36,572 bases of DNA from Zelonia costaricensis (Eukaryota > Euglenozoa > Kinetoplastea > Trypanosomatida > Trypanosomatidae). A program made the translations under genes and the position numbers. The notes below the pieces were generated by a model. It did no database searches. It worked only from the letters and a program-made list of their open reading frames with translations, and was not told the origin of the DNA. This document shows, in pieces, positions 18,261 to 28,667 of this stretch. The stretch is from NCBI GenBank assembly GCA_030849075.1, contig JASAOO010003288.1:1-36572 (forward strand), read 5' to 3'. Position 1 is the stretch's first letter. Each line of letters starts with the position of its first letter.

Positions 18261-21200
18261 ATGTTTCCTGTTGAGCCCATGCAGCAAGACACCAAGGAGC
18301 CGGGTAACACCGATGAGGCCGCAGAGACGTGGGAGACGGTGCATGTACTGCCCTCCACGGCGCAGCAGGACCTGGCCAACATCACCGCCTCGCGCTGCTT
18401 CGTGCTACACGGTAGCAGCAACAATGCCGGCGCCGGCCCCAGCGGCGGCCTGGCCTGCAGCGGCGGCCTGGCCGTATACGCGCTTCCCCCGCCCTTTCAC
18501 GCCTCGCTGCACGCCGCCGCGGCGATGCGTGGGAATACGAGCAACACGTATCAGGCGCTTGGCGCCATGAGCGGCTCGTCGCTCACCGCTGCCGTCGCGG
18601 CCATGGGCGCCGCTTCTACGTCCGGCTCCACCTCGATGCCGACGCCGGTGAAGTGGGACCGCCGGCCCGCAAGTCTGCGCGACACGCGTGGCGGCGATGA
18701 TCGCGACGGCGAGGACGATGCGCGTGAGGCGCTGGTCGTGGTGGACGCGGCTGCAGCCGGGGTCGATACGGACAGCCACCCCTTCGGCGACTCATCGGCG
18801 GCGGCGATGTGGCGCTCGCAGGTGGAGACGCACACCGGGTATCGGCAGGTGCGGATTATACACAACACCGCTCCATGCCTCCTCCGGTGCGCGGTAGACG
18901 GCGGCACCGTCACGAGCAACACCATCACCGGCGCGGCGGCAAGTGTGCCGACACACAGCAGCAGCCACACCGCCGGCAGCGCCTCCGTGCCGTCGTCATC
19001 GACAGCCGTGCCGTCGCTGCTGCCCACGTCCTCGTCAACGCAGGGCACACCGCAGCAGACCAACTCGCAGCACCCACCGCCCCTGCGGAAGGCGGTGGTC
19101 GACCGCTCCGCCTCCTCGCTCACACAGACATCCCTCTACTCGGGCGCTGACGCGTCTACCGGTCCGGGCAGCCCTCACGCCCACCCAACACCAGGGACCG
19201 CAGCACCACGCATCCCCACCGCCGCACAGACGCAGCAGGAGCAGCAGCAGCAGCAGCAGCCCGTTGTCACGCCTTCGCCGTCGCACGGGGTCGCCGCCGC
19301 CGCCACCGCCTCGATGTCCTCGCTGCCGCACCCCACGCTGCCGCAGTCCTCCACCTCCTTCACGTCACACGTCGCGTCCGCCAGCGCACACGGCCGGCCG
19401 CAGCTCCGTCGCGCCTGCAGCACGTCATCACGCCAATCGCACGGCTCCGCGCAGTCCGTCACGGAGACGGTTGTGTTCGTCGACCCGCTCGAGATCATCG
19501 CCGAGGCCGCCATCTCCTTCGTGGACATCCGTTTCGCCGCGCATGTCGCGGTGCGTGGGACTGGCCCCGTGCACTTCGTGAACTGCACCTTTTCGTACAA
19601 GACACCGATCGTGCTAAGTCAGAGCTTCTTGTCCCACTCACCCGCCTCGGCGCACGGCGGCGGTGGCGGTGGTGGTGGCGCCTCGCGAGTGGACGACTAC
19701 GGCGTGGACGGCGGCGATGGCAGCGTCGGAGGCGGTGCGGTGGGGGGCAGCCTGCGCGGGCTGCGCAGGGGCGGCGGCGGCTCCGTGTACCGCTTCGGCA
19801 GTGGCGTTGGTGGGCTACGCGGAGACAGCGACGCCCCGCCCTCGTGCCAGGCAGCCGCTGCCGCGTCGCAGCCCTTCCTTGCCCACGCCGACGTTCCGAG
19901 CGCGTCTGGCCATAGCAACGATGGGGGCGCCAGCAGCGTCACGTGCTCGTCACACCGCGAGCTCTCCGCGATTGCGAGTCGCACCGACGCGGTGGCCTCT
20001 GGAGTCGGCTTTGCCCTCCCCATCGCAATGCGCATGCTCCACGGCCGACGCAGCACCGTTCGTGCCAGCCTCGCGCCACACCGCCCGTCGACGCTGTTGC
20101 CGCCGCCGCCGCCGCCGCCGTCGCAGGGGGCGGTTGGGGTGGGCGGCAGCACCACCCTTCCCCCGTCCGGTGTGCCGCGCCGCTCAACGTTGCACTCGAG
20201 CAGCGCGGCCGCTGCGGAGAGTGGCACGGCCGCTGCGACATCGGCGTCCATGCCGCTCGCGTCCATGACCGGCTGCTACGACGCCGCCGACATCAGCGCG
20301 CTCGACATCCAGGAGCGGGTGACGTGTGTACTGAGCCAGTGCGACCTGTACGGCGGCTGCGCCGGCACGTCGCTGGTGTGCCGCGACAGCAGCCGCGTCA
20401 TCGTAACGGATTGCTCCTTGAGCGGCCCCTCCATCACGTGGGCCGCCGTCGAGGTGCGCGATGCCGCGGAGGCGAGCATGCAGTACGTGAACATTCAGCG
20501 CATCATGGGCGTCGGCCTCTCCGTCTCCGGCAGCGGCCGCGCAACGATGGACTCGTCCGTGCTGGAGCAGTGCGGCATCGCGTGCGTCGTGGCAACCGAC
20601 ACGGCAGCCATCGTGTTGTACAACACCGGCATCGAGTCCTCTGTGAGTGGCGTGTGTGTGTCGCTGACAGGGTCGGCGGTGGCACAGCTGGTCGGCTGTA
20701 GCCTCGCCACCCGCTTCGCCCTGCCGCCGCGCGCCTCCGGGCTGGCGTTTCTCGCCTCGCTGCAGGCACTGGCAGCGGGTGCGTCAGGGGCGCCGGCAGC
20801 GACTGCCGCAGCGAACCGCAGCCTGTCCGGACCCGCAGTGGGGCACCGCAGCGCCACGGGCGGCAGCGTGAACTTCTCCAACTTCGCGGCTGCCGGGGAG
20901 CGGGCCGCGGCAGAGGACCGCTGCATCGCGCGCGTCTTGCAAGCCGACCTCGAGTCGTTACTGGGGCTGTGGATGATCAGCGCGGGCATGACAGAGATGA
21001 CCTTTCCCACCTCGGCGCAGTCGTTCGTCGTCACCGACAGCGCCGTCGCGCAGGTGTCCGAGTGTGAGTTCAACTGCCGCATGAAGCTGTCGACGGCCGT
21101 GAAGGCAGCGCTGCCGGCGGCGGAGCCCGGCGCCGCCCCGCAGCGGGCTTCGTCCCCGCTCGCCAACAACGCAGGGGACCGGCCAGCGTTTCCACGGAGT

Positions 21201-24200
21201 GGGCCGCGGCTGAGCACGGCACCGTACGTGTCCGCGGTGCCGATCGACGCGAACACCGCCGCCAGCAACACGCCGCACGCGGAGTACTCAAACCGCGCCG
21301 TACTGCGCGACCCCCGCTCGTCGACGTTCGAGGACGCTGATGGCGGCGATAACGTCACCTTTCCCATGCGTGACGACGGCGCGGGCGGCGAGGACACCAT
21401 GCCGCTGCCGTCGCAGCTCCTGCGCTACCACCACGCACGCAGCTCCACTTCCTCCAAGGCTACCCTTGCCGCGGCGGACGCCACGACGAGCGACTCGTCG
21501 TTGCCGCCGCCGCCTCTGTCCGCGTCTGCTGTGACGATCACGCGCACGGCATCAGCCGTGCTGACCTCGCACAGCGACGCCCCTTCGCCGCCGTCGCCTA
21601 CAACCCCTGCCGCGGTGCTGCTGTCGCTGCCTCCGCTAGTGCGCCGCACTATTGTGGGCCTCCTCAGCTCCTTCGTGCTCGCCCGCGAGGTGTTCGGTGA
21701 GCACCTCGCCGAGAAGCGCGAGATGCACGTCGCGGCCCAGCACGCCGCGTCTGCCACCATCCCTTGCACCACTCCAAGCGACGCTCCCATGCCGGCACAC
21801 CTCCTCGGCAAGAGCAGCGCCGGCATGAGCGCCAGCAGCGACAGCAGCAGCAGCGTCCGCATCATCCACAGCACCCCGCTCACCTCCTCTGCGCCGCAGA
21901 CTCCCTCGACCGTGCGCTCCTCGCCAGGTGGGCTGGAGGGGAGCCTGAGTTGCGCCGCGCGGCCGCGGGGCGCTGGCGGCCTTCTCGGCGGGCTGGGCGG
22001 CGTGGGCGGAGAGGCTGGCAACGGCACTGGCACCGGCGGTTGCGGTGGCGGTGGCAATCGTGACGGCAGCGACGTGTTCGGTGGCATGGCGGAGTTCTTC
22101 TTGTCCTTTGAGGAGCTCGCCGAGGGCGATGGCGCCGGGCCGTGGTCGGCGCGGGGGCGGCTGCGTCGCGGCTCGAGTCGTGTCAGCGGCCGCGGCCCGG
22201 GCGACTCCAGTGGGCGGCCCCCGCCTCCGCTGCGCAGCTCCCTCTCGCTCGACACGCTGCAGCCGCTCCTGCAGGGGCTGCGCCAGCTTGGCTGTCTTGT
22301 CGTGCTGCACGCCCCTCAGGGCGGCGTCTACCACCTCGTCCTCTCCGGCCGCGCCTCGCTCACGCTGTCGTCCTCCGTGCTGAGTCTGCCGCTGCCCCCG
22401 CCCATCGCGGCGGGCTCGCCGACCTCAACCGCCTCGTCGGGATCGACAGCAGCGACAGAGGCCGCGTCCTCCTCGTCGAGTGGCTCAACCCCGCCGTCGC
22501 TGGTGTCAAGCGTGGGGCAGCGTGCGGCACACGCAAGCGGGGGCGGCGGTGGCGGCGTCAGCAGCAGCAGCCGAAGCAACCTCGACGGCGCCGCCGCTGT
22601 TCCTTTTGTGGCGGCGGTGCTCGACTACCGCGACGCCGTCATGGGCGACCCCGTCGCGTCTCTATCCTCTGGGGACGCGCTGGAGCAGCAGCAGCAACAA
22701 CAGGGGCTGCGACACTGCTCCCTCAAGACGCAGTCGAACGTGGTGCGGTACGAGTGCGCCGCTATGCCGGACCCCGTCGCAGGCGACAACGACGACGGCG
22801 GCGGCGGCGGTGGCACCGCACACCGCAGCTCCGACTCGGACGAGGACGACGATGGGGAAGAGGGTGACGCAGGGGCGGACGCCGGCGTGCGGGCTTTGGC
22901 GAATGACGCGCCAGGGGGGGCCTCGGCGAGCAAGACCGCGCTGGGTCGGCTGGCCACTGTCAACGCGGAGGCCTCCGACTCCGGCGACGCCCTCCCCCAC
23001 TTCAACCACAAGGGCATTTATGTCATCGCCGACGCGGTCGACTTCAACGACGCGGCGTGGGGTCTTGTGCTCATCACGCCGCCCGAAGCGGCCACGTGGT
23101 GTGGCATGACGCTGGACACGGTGATGCGGCGGCAGGCGGAGCACTGGTGCCGCGTGGAGCACACCACACCCCTGGTCCCCAGCACTGCGCCGATGAAAAG
23201 CGTGGCGGAGGAGCAGGAGGCGCGGGAGGAGGCCGCCGCGGTGCACGGCAGCGGGCAGCGCGAGCGCTCCGTCTCTGTGTCGGCTCCATCGCTGATGGCC
23301 GTGCCCTCGGCCGGCGGTGGCGGCGCGCCCGGGTCGCCACCGGAGGAGGCCGCGGCGTCGATGCGGGCCCATCACCTGGGCAACATCTTCCTGAACATGG
23401 CGAACCAGTCAGAGCTGCTCAGCGTGACGCACCCCGAGCACGTCTGCGTGCGCTTCTCGCACTTTGCGCGTGCACTGCGGCTGCCGGCCGCACAGGAGTG
23501 GCCCACGACGCACTCACCGCCACTGCAGGCCTCGCCGCCCGCGTCCGACGTCGTGGCACACCGCGGCAGCGGCAGCAGCGGTGGAAGCGGTGCCACCGCC
23601 GGGGCGGCAAAGGAGGCCGTCACAGGGGGCGGAAACGCGGGCGTCGCGGTGGCGGCAGCCACCACGATGCCGCTCACCCGCGAGCCGGCCGTTGTGGAAC
23701 CGCCACCCCCGACGGTGGAGCGGCGGCGGAGCAGCGTGGCGAGCTCCGACGTGGCCATGGGCCGCTCCACGACCCGTGTCACCTCGACAGCCTCGCTGCT
23801 GCACGAGCGTGAGTTGAGTCGCCTGCACGTGGGACCCGACGTGCAGCGTAAGATGATGCTCGAGGATGTCGATGCACCGCCGCTGCTGTCGTCCTGCGTG
23901 GCGTCGCCGACTGACACGGGCTGGCGGCACTTCGGCGCGGTGATGGACGGAGCGTCGCACCGCTTCGTGCCGTCCAGCGCCATGCCGGGCTCCTCGAGTA
24001 GCCCACCCATCTCCGCGTGCAGCCCACCCATCTCCAACTACGTGAGCTCCGCCGACGTCCCGGAGCTGGTATCCACGGGAAGACCGGAGGGCAAGGCCGG
24101 GGGCGGGTCGCGCGACGCGGCGTCGTCGCTGCGGGTGGGGCAACCGGCAGTGCCTCGCTCCGCAAGCCTCAGGTCGCTCAGCGCGTCGCGGTCCTTCTCC

Positions 24201-27200
24201 CGCCGCTCCGCCCGTGCGTCGAGCGGCGCTGGGGCGGTCCCCGCTCCACCAGCCCGCGTCAGCCCCCTTTCGCCGCCAACGCTGAGTGTCGTGGACGTGG
24301 AAAGCGTGACCTTCTCCAGCTCGAGCGGCGACAGCGTCGCGTCCGCGGACTCCGACACGGGCTCCGACGACGAGCAGAACCGCAACAGCGAGCAGCAGCT
24401 GCGCTGCCGCGGTCTGCGGCAGTGGCCACGCGGCCCGAGCCGCAGCACAACGCCGGTTGACAGCAGCGGCGCCGCTGGGGCATCGTCGCCGGCGCCCGAC
24501 GATTTGTTCATCAACGTGGTGAGTGAGGGCGGTACGCTCGATCAGTCCTCCTTCCAGGCCTCCTCGCGCCTGCCGCTCTCCACGTCGGCGGAAACCGGTA
24601 CGTCCGACCAGCCTCACTGCAGCGCGCGTGTGCCGTCCGTCACCGCCGCCGCCCCGGCTGTGAACGCGCCTGGGCAAGACTACGACTCTCCGCTGTGCAC
24701 GCCCACCGACTGGGCCCCGGCGTTGCCGACGGGGGAGCAGACGGTCACCCCGGCGAACAGCGACGCCCCGCTCATCGCGTGCATGCCCGACCTGTCGCCG
24801 GCAGAGACGTCGTCGACGTCGTCATCGTCGTACCGGTACAGCAGCACCAGCGCCTCGTCCGCCGCGTCTCCTCCGTCCAGCCAAAGCCCCGTCGAGCACT
24901 GCGGAATGTCGCCGCCAAGCGAAGCGGCGCAGCGGGGCCGGGAGCCTACCGCCGCCGCTGTCGCCGCTGCCCATGAACACCGACAGCTGCCGCAGCACGT
25001 GCCAGCGGAGGTGGAGGAGCAGGAAGAGGCAGAGGAGGAGCAGGAGTCAGCCTCAGCGGCGGTGGCGATGCGAGCTGGCGCGGTGGCGCAGGGCGCGCCG
25101 GCAGGGGCCGCAGCGGCAGTCGTCCCGGGGACCGCGGCGACTTCCGCTACAGAGGGGTCGGCGCTGTCGGAGCCCTTCGTGGCGCACACGGAACCTGCCA
25201 CCGCCTCCTCATGCACGAAGGCGTCGAGCTCGACGGAGACGATGCGGGAGGGCACCGTCGGCGCCAATCCTGCTTTCGAATGCAGCGGCTGCAGCAGTAT
25301 CTATCGCCACCCCTCCTCGCACCACCTCGACGGCGAATACCCGAGCAGCGCCATGCCCATCTCCCGCAACGCGGCCCTCCCGCCCGTGCGGCTCGCCTCC
25401 GCAGCTTCCCTGGAGCGCCTCGTGCGGAGTCCGAGCCGCCGCTCCCACTCCGCCGCCCGCTCCCGCTCTTCGGTTTCCCTCATCCTCCCCGACGACGGTA
25501 CGGCACCCCTGCCTACCGAGCACGGTGCCGCGACGCCGGCGCACGCGTGCGACCGCATGACCCAATTCGCGGAGCAGATCGCAGAGCTGCAGCGCCTCGT
25601 ACAGCTGCAGCAACACCAGCTACGCGAGATGCAGCGCAGCGCACAGCCGCCGCAGACACAGGAGACACCGCAGCCTCCGCCTTTCCCGCTCTCATCGTCG
25701 TCGTCGCTGCGGGACTCCTACCGGCTGATGCTGCCAATGCCGGAGGCGACGAAGCTGCTGGCACCCGTCTTGGTGGTGCCTCCGGGGTGCCCCGTAACAC
25801 AGGCGTCGCCAGCCGGTGCGCTTCTGACGACGTCGCCGCTGCATTCGGTACTCGAGCCCCCACTGGAGGGGGTGAGCAGTCTCGAGTCCATCGCCATCCC
25901 ACCCGCGGCGTCCAGCGTGCAGTGCCGTCCCTCGTCCTCGTCGACGTCGTCGACGCGGTTGCTGCTGATGAACGCGCACCGCGACGGTGCCGTCGCAGTA
26001 GGGTCCAGCGCGCCACACGCGTCGTCAGCGTCGGGTGCTGAGGCGCGAGCGGATGGGGCCCGAAGTGCGCGGCCGCTGCTGTTTGCGTCGTCGTCGTCTT
26101 CGGGCGTACCGCCCGCCCCGGCCGCGCACACGTCCGTGACGCACACCCTGCCGCCGCCACCGCCGCCAGCATGGCCCGCACGCGCACAGCCCCCCACCAC
26201 GACGGCCACGGTCCCCGCGCCCCGCCCCGCCGACATCGCTGATGCTGTCCCTACGGGCGGTGAGGGTGGGGGGGATGGGCCGCCTGCCGCACACCGCAGC
26301 GCGTCTGCCACGGACGTGCACGAGGCTGAGCTGGCTAGCGGCGGCGGCGACGATGCGGGGGCCGCGGGGTCTGCGCGCAGCCTTGCCTCTGTGTCAAGCC
26401 ACCTCTCCATCAACGATGGTCAAGAGACAGCAGCAGCGGCGGCGTCGTCCTCGCGGCGCAGCGACCGCCTGCAGGCCGGCAGCTGCACCAACAGCATCTT
26501 CGACAGCGCCGACGCACCCAGGCCAGCCTGTTCAGCAAGTCACGTCTCGAGTGACGCGATCGCGATGGAGAGCACGGAGAAGGTCGTGCCAGTGCAGGAG
26601 AGTGGTGGCACGGAGACGGAGATGCCCGCTGTCGAGCTGGCGGCGCCGCACACGGTGGCAGGGGCCCCCACCACGGGGGAGGCTGCGGTCGAGTCGGAGG
26701 TGGAGGAGGAGCCTCCCGTCGCCACCTCGCCAGCGGAGGCGCGTACGACTGCCGCTGCTGCTGCTCCTCCGTCAGGGTCTGTGCGGCCGCACCCTCCGTC
26801 GTCCTCCAAGACAGCCACGCGTCCCGCACTACGTCACCGTTCCAGCAATGGTACACTCGAACTCCTTGTCGCCGCCGCCCAGCAGGCCGTCGCCGCGCGC
26901 AGCGGGAGCACCGGCAGCCCGGGTCGGGGCGCCACGGCCGCACCAGCCGTGAGCACGCAGACTTCCATGGACGCCTTCGCCGCGGCAGCCGCAGCCGCTG
27001 GCGATGCGGGTGCTGCGGCTGCTGAGGCGATGCCGCCCGGCAGCCTCCACCTGCGCTGGCAGCGCGCGCTGCTGCGTCGGCTCAGCGCAGCCCACCTGCA
27101 AGGGCTGGAGGTGGGACCGTCGCCCTCGGCCACGGCCGCAGTCGGCACGAGCGCGCCCAAGAAGGGCCACGGCGCCATGAGCAGCAGTGGCAGTGGCGGC

Positions 27201-28667
27201 GCCCGAGTCGAGGCGTACGACGCAGACAACGCCGTTGAGTACGACGCCAACGCGGCGGCTGCAACGGACCGTCGTGGGGGCCGCACCGCCCCATCCGCGG
27301 CACCCCCAATTCTGGCGACACCGTTCGAGTCGTGGTACCCCGTTGCGGTGACGTGCCCGCCCTACAGCGTCCGCCCCCCACCGCACCCGTACGCGTGGCC
27401 CTTCGACAACACTGGTCGCCTGGTAGAGAGCCGACGGGCGAGCAGCAGTAGCGAGCTTGGGCAGTATGGCGGCGGAGGGGGCGCCGGCGGGGAGGGGGAG
27501 GGGGGTGCCGGCACGGCTGCGTGGCCCACACCCCCGCCGTCGGCACCGGGAGCACGACGCACGCGCAGCGGCAACGTCACGTCCGCGGCGGGCGGCGGCA
27601 GTCGTGCCGCGGCAGCCTTGATGCAGCACCAGCAGCAGTCCGTTTCGCCGTCGCACGAGGCGGGGGAGGCGGGGTGGTACCCGGCCGCCCTCACATCTGC
27701 CGGCGCTGCGGCTGCGGCGTACTACGCCCCCATGCGTCCCCGCTCCCACCGGCGTGCCTCACCGCCAGCGCCCTCGCCGACGTCCTCACCGTCCTCGCTG
27801 CCCACATCGGCCACGCCTTCGCTGACTTCTCCACAGCAGCGCCTGCCGCGGCACGAGCCCACCGCCTCCGCCGTCCGCACATCTGCCTTTATGGCCATGC
27901 CCGTGCCCCACTCCTCCTCCTCCGCCGGCCTCAGCAACGCGTACGGGGACTACACGCAGGTGCGGGACGCGGGGGCGACTTGGCGCAGCATCGTCGCGCA
28001 GAACGAGGACCGGGAGCGAGAGCGCCAGCGCCTGTCGGCGGAGCGGCAGGCAGCGCAGGTGCACCGGCTGTACACCGCACCGCTGCTGCAGCGGCTGGAT
28101 CGCGAGCTGCGGAACAGCGGCGTGTGGGAGCGTGAGCGTCTCTACCGCGTGCACGGCTGCACCTTCACGCCGAAAGTGAATGACAGCCGGCTCACGCAGC
28201 GGCTCTCGTCCGTGCCGCGGAAGGCATCACGGCATGCGCCGTCCTTCGCCTCCAAGCCCGGGCAGCCGTCGCGGTCGAACTCGGGTGGGGGCAGCGGCGG
28301 GCGCCATTCACGCGTGTCCGCCGGCTTCGCCCCCAGCGGCTGCGGGGTCGTGAGCGTCGCTGCGGTGCCGTCGGCGGAGGTGGCGATTAGCACCAACGCC
28401 AGCAACGCGAGTTCAACGCAGTCGGAGAGTCGCTTGAACGCCTACGCGGCCTTCTCGGCGGGTCTGCTGCACCAGGTGCCGGGTTCGGCGTGTGCTGGGG
28501 CCAGTCCGCAGACACCGCACCTCCCCGCCCCACCGAAGCAACGCCACAGCGCAGCACCGCCGCAGAACCAGCAGCCGCAGCGGCCACAACAAGAACAGCC
28601 GCAGCGGCCGCGGCAGAAGCCACGCCAGCACGCAGAGGACGTGGCGGGCTGGGCGAATGACGCCTGA
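18261..28667 (+). CDS. Giant low-complexity protein with interrupted right-handed beta-helix
   Basis: 3468 aa from ATG 18261; the frame extends 15 codons further upstream only from a GTG, so the ATG is preferred. Most of the protein is Ser/Ala/Pro/Gly-rich and probably disordered, with poly-Gln, poly-Gly and poly-Pro runs. Short ordered islands stand out. Residues 400-457, 678-819 and 921-938 repeat a rung-like pattern (for example VHFVNCTF, RVIVTDCSLSG, ATMDSSVLEQCG, IVLYNTGIESS, AQLVGCSLAT) typical of parallel beta-helix (PbH1/CASH) coils, with asparagine, serine and cysteine at turns. Further islands lie at 1125-1163, 1578-1640 and 1708-1744. A probable coiled coil starts at M2433. The C-terminal module at 3231-3310 has a charged helix followed by GCTFTPKVN (3299-3307). 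The tail is Gln/Pro-rich. I see no signal peptide or membrane segment, and no catalytic site. Beta-helices of this kind bind carbohydrate or act as protein scaffolds; no specific function is assigned. Confidence 0.85.
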   Translation: MFPVEPMQQDTKEPGNTDEAAETWETVHVLPSTAQQDLANITASRCFVLHGSSNNAGAGPSGGLACSGGLAVYALPPPFHASLHAAAAMRGNTSNTYQALGAMSGSSLTAAVAAMGAASTSGSTSMPTPVKWDRRPASLRDTRGGDDRDGEDDAREALVVVDAAAAGVDTDSHPFGDSSAAAMWRSQVETHTGYRQVRIIHNTAPCLLRCAVDGGTVTSNTITGAAASVPTHSSSHTAGSASVPSSSTAVPSLLPTSSSTQGTPQQTNSQHPPPLRKAVVDRSASSLTQTSLYSGADASTGPGSPHAHPTPGTAAPRIPTAAQTQQEQQQQQQPVVTPSPSHGVAAAATASMSSLPHPTLPQSSTSFTSHVASASAHGRPQLRRACSTSSRQSHGSAQSVTETVVFVDPLEIIAEAAISFVDIRFAAHVAVRGTGPVHFVNCTFSYKTPIVLSQSFLSHSPASAHGGGGGGGGASRVDDYGVDGGDGSVGGGAVGGSLRGLRRGGGGSVYRFGSGVGGLRGDSDAPPSCQAAAAASQPFLAHADVPSASGHSNDGGASSVTCSSHRELSAIASRTDAVASGVGFALPIAMRMLHGRRSTVRASLAPHRPSTLLPPPPPPPSQGAVGVGGSTTLPPSGVPRRSTLHSSSAAAAESGTAAATSASMPLASMTGCYDAADISALDIQERVTCVLSQCDLYGGCAGTSLVCRDSSRVIVTDCSLSGPSITWAAVEVRDAAEASMQYVNIQRIMGVGLSVSGSGRATMDSSVLEQCGIACVVATDTAAIVLYNTGIESSVSGVCVSLTGSAVAQLVGCSLATRFALPPRASGLAFLASLQALAAGASGAPAATAAANRSLSGPAVGHRSATGGSVNFSNFAAAGERAAAEDRCIARVLQADLESLLGLWMISAGMTEMTFPTSAQSFVVTDSAVAQVSECEFNCRMKLSTAVKAALPAAEPGAAPQRASSPLANNAGDRPAFPRSGPRLSTAPYVSAVPIDANTAASNTPHAEYSNRAVLRDPRSSTFEDADGGDNVTFPMRDDGAGGEDTMPLPSQLLRYHHARSSTSSKATLAAADATTSDSSLPPPPLSASAVTITRTASAVLTSHSDAPSPPSPTTPAAVLLSLPPLVRRTIVGLLSSFVLAREVFGEHLAEKREMHVAAQHAASATIPCTTPSDAPMPAHLLGKSSAGMSASSDSSSSVRIIHSTPLTSSAPQTPSTVRSSPGGLEGSLSCAARPRGAGGLLGGLGGVGGEAGNGTGTGGCGGGGNRDGSDVFGGMAEFFLSFEELAEGDGAGPWSARGRLRRGSSRVSGRGPGDSSGRPPPPLRSSLSLDTLQPLLQGLRQLGCLVVLHAPQGGVYHLVLSGRASLTLSSSVLSLPLPPPIAAGSPTSTASSGSTAATEAASSSSSGSTPPSLVSSVGQRAAHASGGGGGGVSSSSRSNLDGAAAVPFVAAVLDYRDAVMGDPVASLSSGDALEQQQQQQGLRHCSLKTQSNVVRYECAAMPDPVAGDNDDGGGGGGTAHRSSDSDEDDDGEEGDAGADAGVRALANDAPGGASASKTALGRLATVNAEASDSGDALPHFNHKGIYVIADAVDFNDAAWGLVLITPPEAATWCGMTLDTVMRRQAEHWCRVEHTTPLVPSTAPMKSVAEEQEAREEAAAVHGSGQRERSVSVSAPSLMAVPSAGGGGAPGSPPEEAAASMRAHHLGNIFLNMANQSELLSVTHPEHVCVRFSHFARALRLPAAQEWPTTHSPPLQASPPASDVVAHRGSGSSGGSGATAGAAKEAVTGGGNAGVAVAAATTMPLTREPAVVEPPPPTVERRRSSVASSDVAMGRSTTRVTSTASLLHERELSRLHVGPDVQRKMMLEDVDAPPLLSSCVASPTDTGWRHFGAVMDGASHRFVPSSAMPGSSSSPPISACSPPISNYVSSADVPELVSTGRPEGKAGGGSRDAASSLRVGQPAVPRSASLRSLSASRSFSRRSARASSGAGAVPAPPARVSPLSPPTLSVVDVESVTFSSSSGDSVASADSDTGSDDEQNRNSEQQLRCRGLRQWPRGPSRSTTPVDSSGAAGASSPAPDDLFINVVSEGGTLDQSSFQASSRLPLSTSAETGTSDQPHCSARVPSVTAAAPAVNAPGQDYDSPLCTPTDWAPALPTGEQTVTPANSDAPLIACMPDLSPAETSSTSSSSYRYSSTSASSAASPPSSQSPVEHCGMSPPSEAAQRGREPTAAAVAAAHEHRQLPQHVPAEVEEQEEAEEEQESASAAVAMRAGAVAQGAPAGAAAAVVPGTAATSATEGSALSEPFVAHTEPATASSCTKASSSTETMREGTVGANPAFECSGCSSIYRHPSSHHLDGEYPSSAMPISRNAALPPVRLASAASLERLVRSPSRRSHSAARSRSSVSLILPDDGTAPLPTEHGAATPAHACDRMTQFAEQIAELQRLVQLQQHQLREMQRSAQPPQTQETPQPPPFPLSSSSSLRDSYRLMLPMPEATKLLAPVLVVPPGCPVTQASPAGALLTTSPLHSVLEPPLEGVSSLESIAIPPAASSVQCRPSSSSTSSTRLLLMNAHRDGAVAVGSSAPHASSASGAEARADGARSARPLLFASSSSSGVPPAPAAHTSVTHTLPPPPPPAWPARAQPPTTTATVPAPRPADIADAVPTGGEGGGDGPPAAHRSASATDVHEAELASGGGDDAGAAGSARSLASVSSHLSINDGQETAAAAASSSRRSDRLQAGSCTNSIFDSADAPRPACSASHVSSDAIAMESTEKVVPVQESGGTETEMPAVELAAPHTVAGAPTTGEAAVESEVEEEPPVATSPAEARTTAAAAAPPSGSVRPHPPSSSKTATRPALRHRSSNGTLELLVAAAQQAVAARSGSTGSPGRGATAAPAVSTQTSMDAFAAAAAAAGDAGAAAAEAMPPGSLHLRWQRALLRRLSAAHLQGLEVGPSPSATAAVGTSAPKKGHGAMSSSGSGGARVEAYDADNAVEYDANAAAATDRRGGRTAPSAAPPILATPFESWYPVAVTCPPYSVRPPPHPYAWPFDNTGRLVESRRASSSSELGQYGGGGGAGGEGEGGAGTAAWPTPPPSAPGARRTRSGNVTSAAGGGSRAAAALMQHQQQSVSPSHEAGEAGWYPAALTSAGAAAAAYYAPMRPRSHRRASPPAPSPTSSPSSLPTSATPSLTSPQQRLPRHEPTASAVRTSAFMAMPVPHSSSSAGLSNAYGDYTQVRDAGATWRSIVAQNEDRERERQRLSAERQAAQVHRLYTAPLLQRLDRELRNSGVWERERLYRVHGCTFTPKVNDSRLTQRLSSVPRKASRHAPSFASKPGQPSRSNSGGGSGGRHSRVSAGFAPSGCGVVSVAAVPSAEVAISTNASNASSTQSESRLNAYAAFSAGLLHQVPGSACAGASPQTPHLPAPPKQRHSAAPPQNQQPQRPQQEQPQRPRQKPRQHAEDVAGWANDA
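24001..24035 (+). repeat. 21-bp period tandem duplication in the giant gene
   Basis: GCCCACCCATCTCC occurs at 24001-24014 and again at 24022-24035, giving the peptide SPPIS twice in frame. It is a small, apparently recent in-frame duplication within low-complexity sequence. Confidence 0.8.

Noticed and set aside
23514..24677. 387-codon minus-strand frame inside the giant gene
   Set aside because: Arg/Gly/Ala-rich shadow of the sense coding region.
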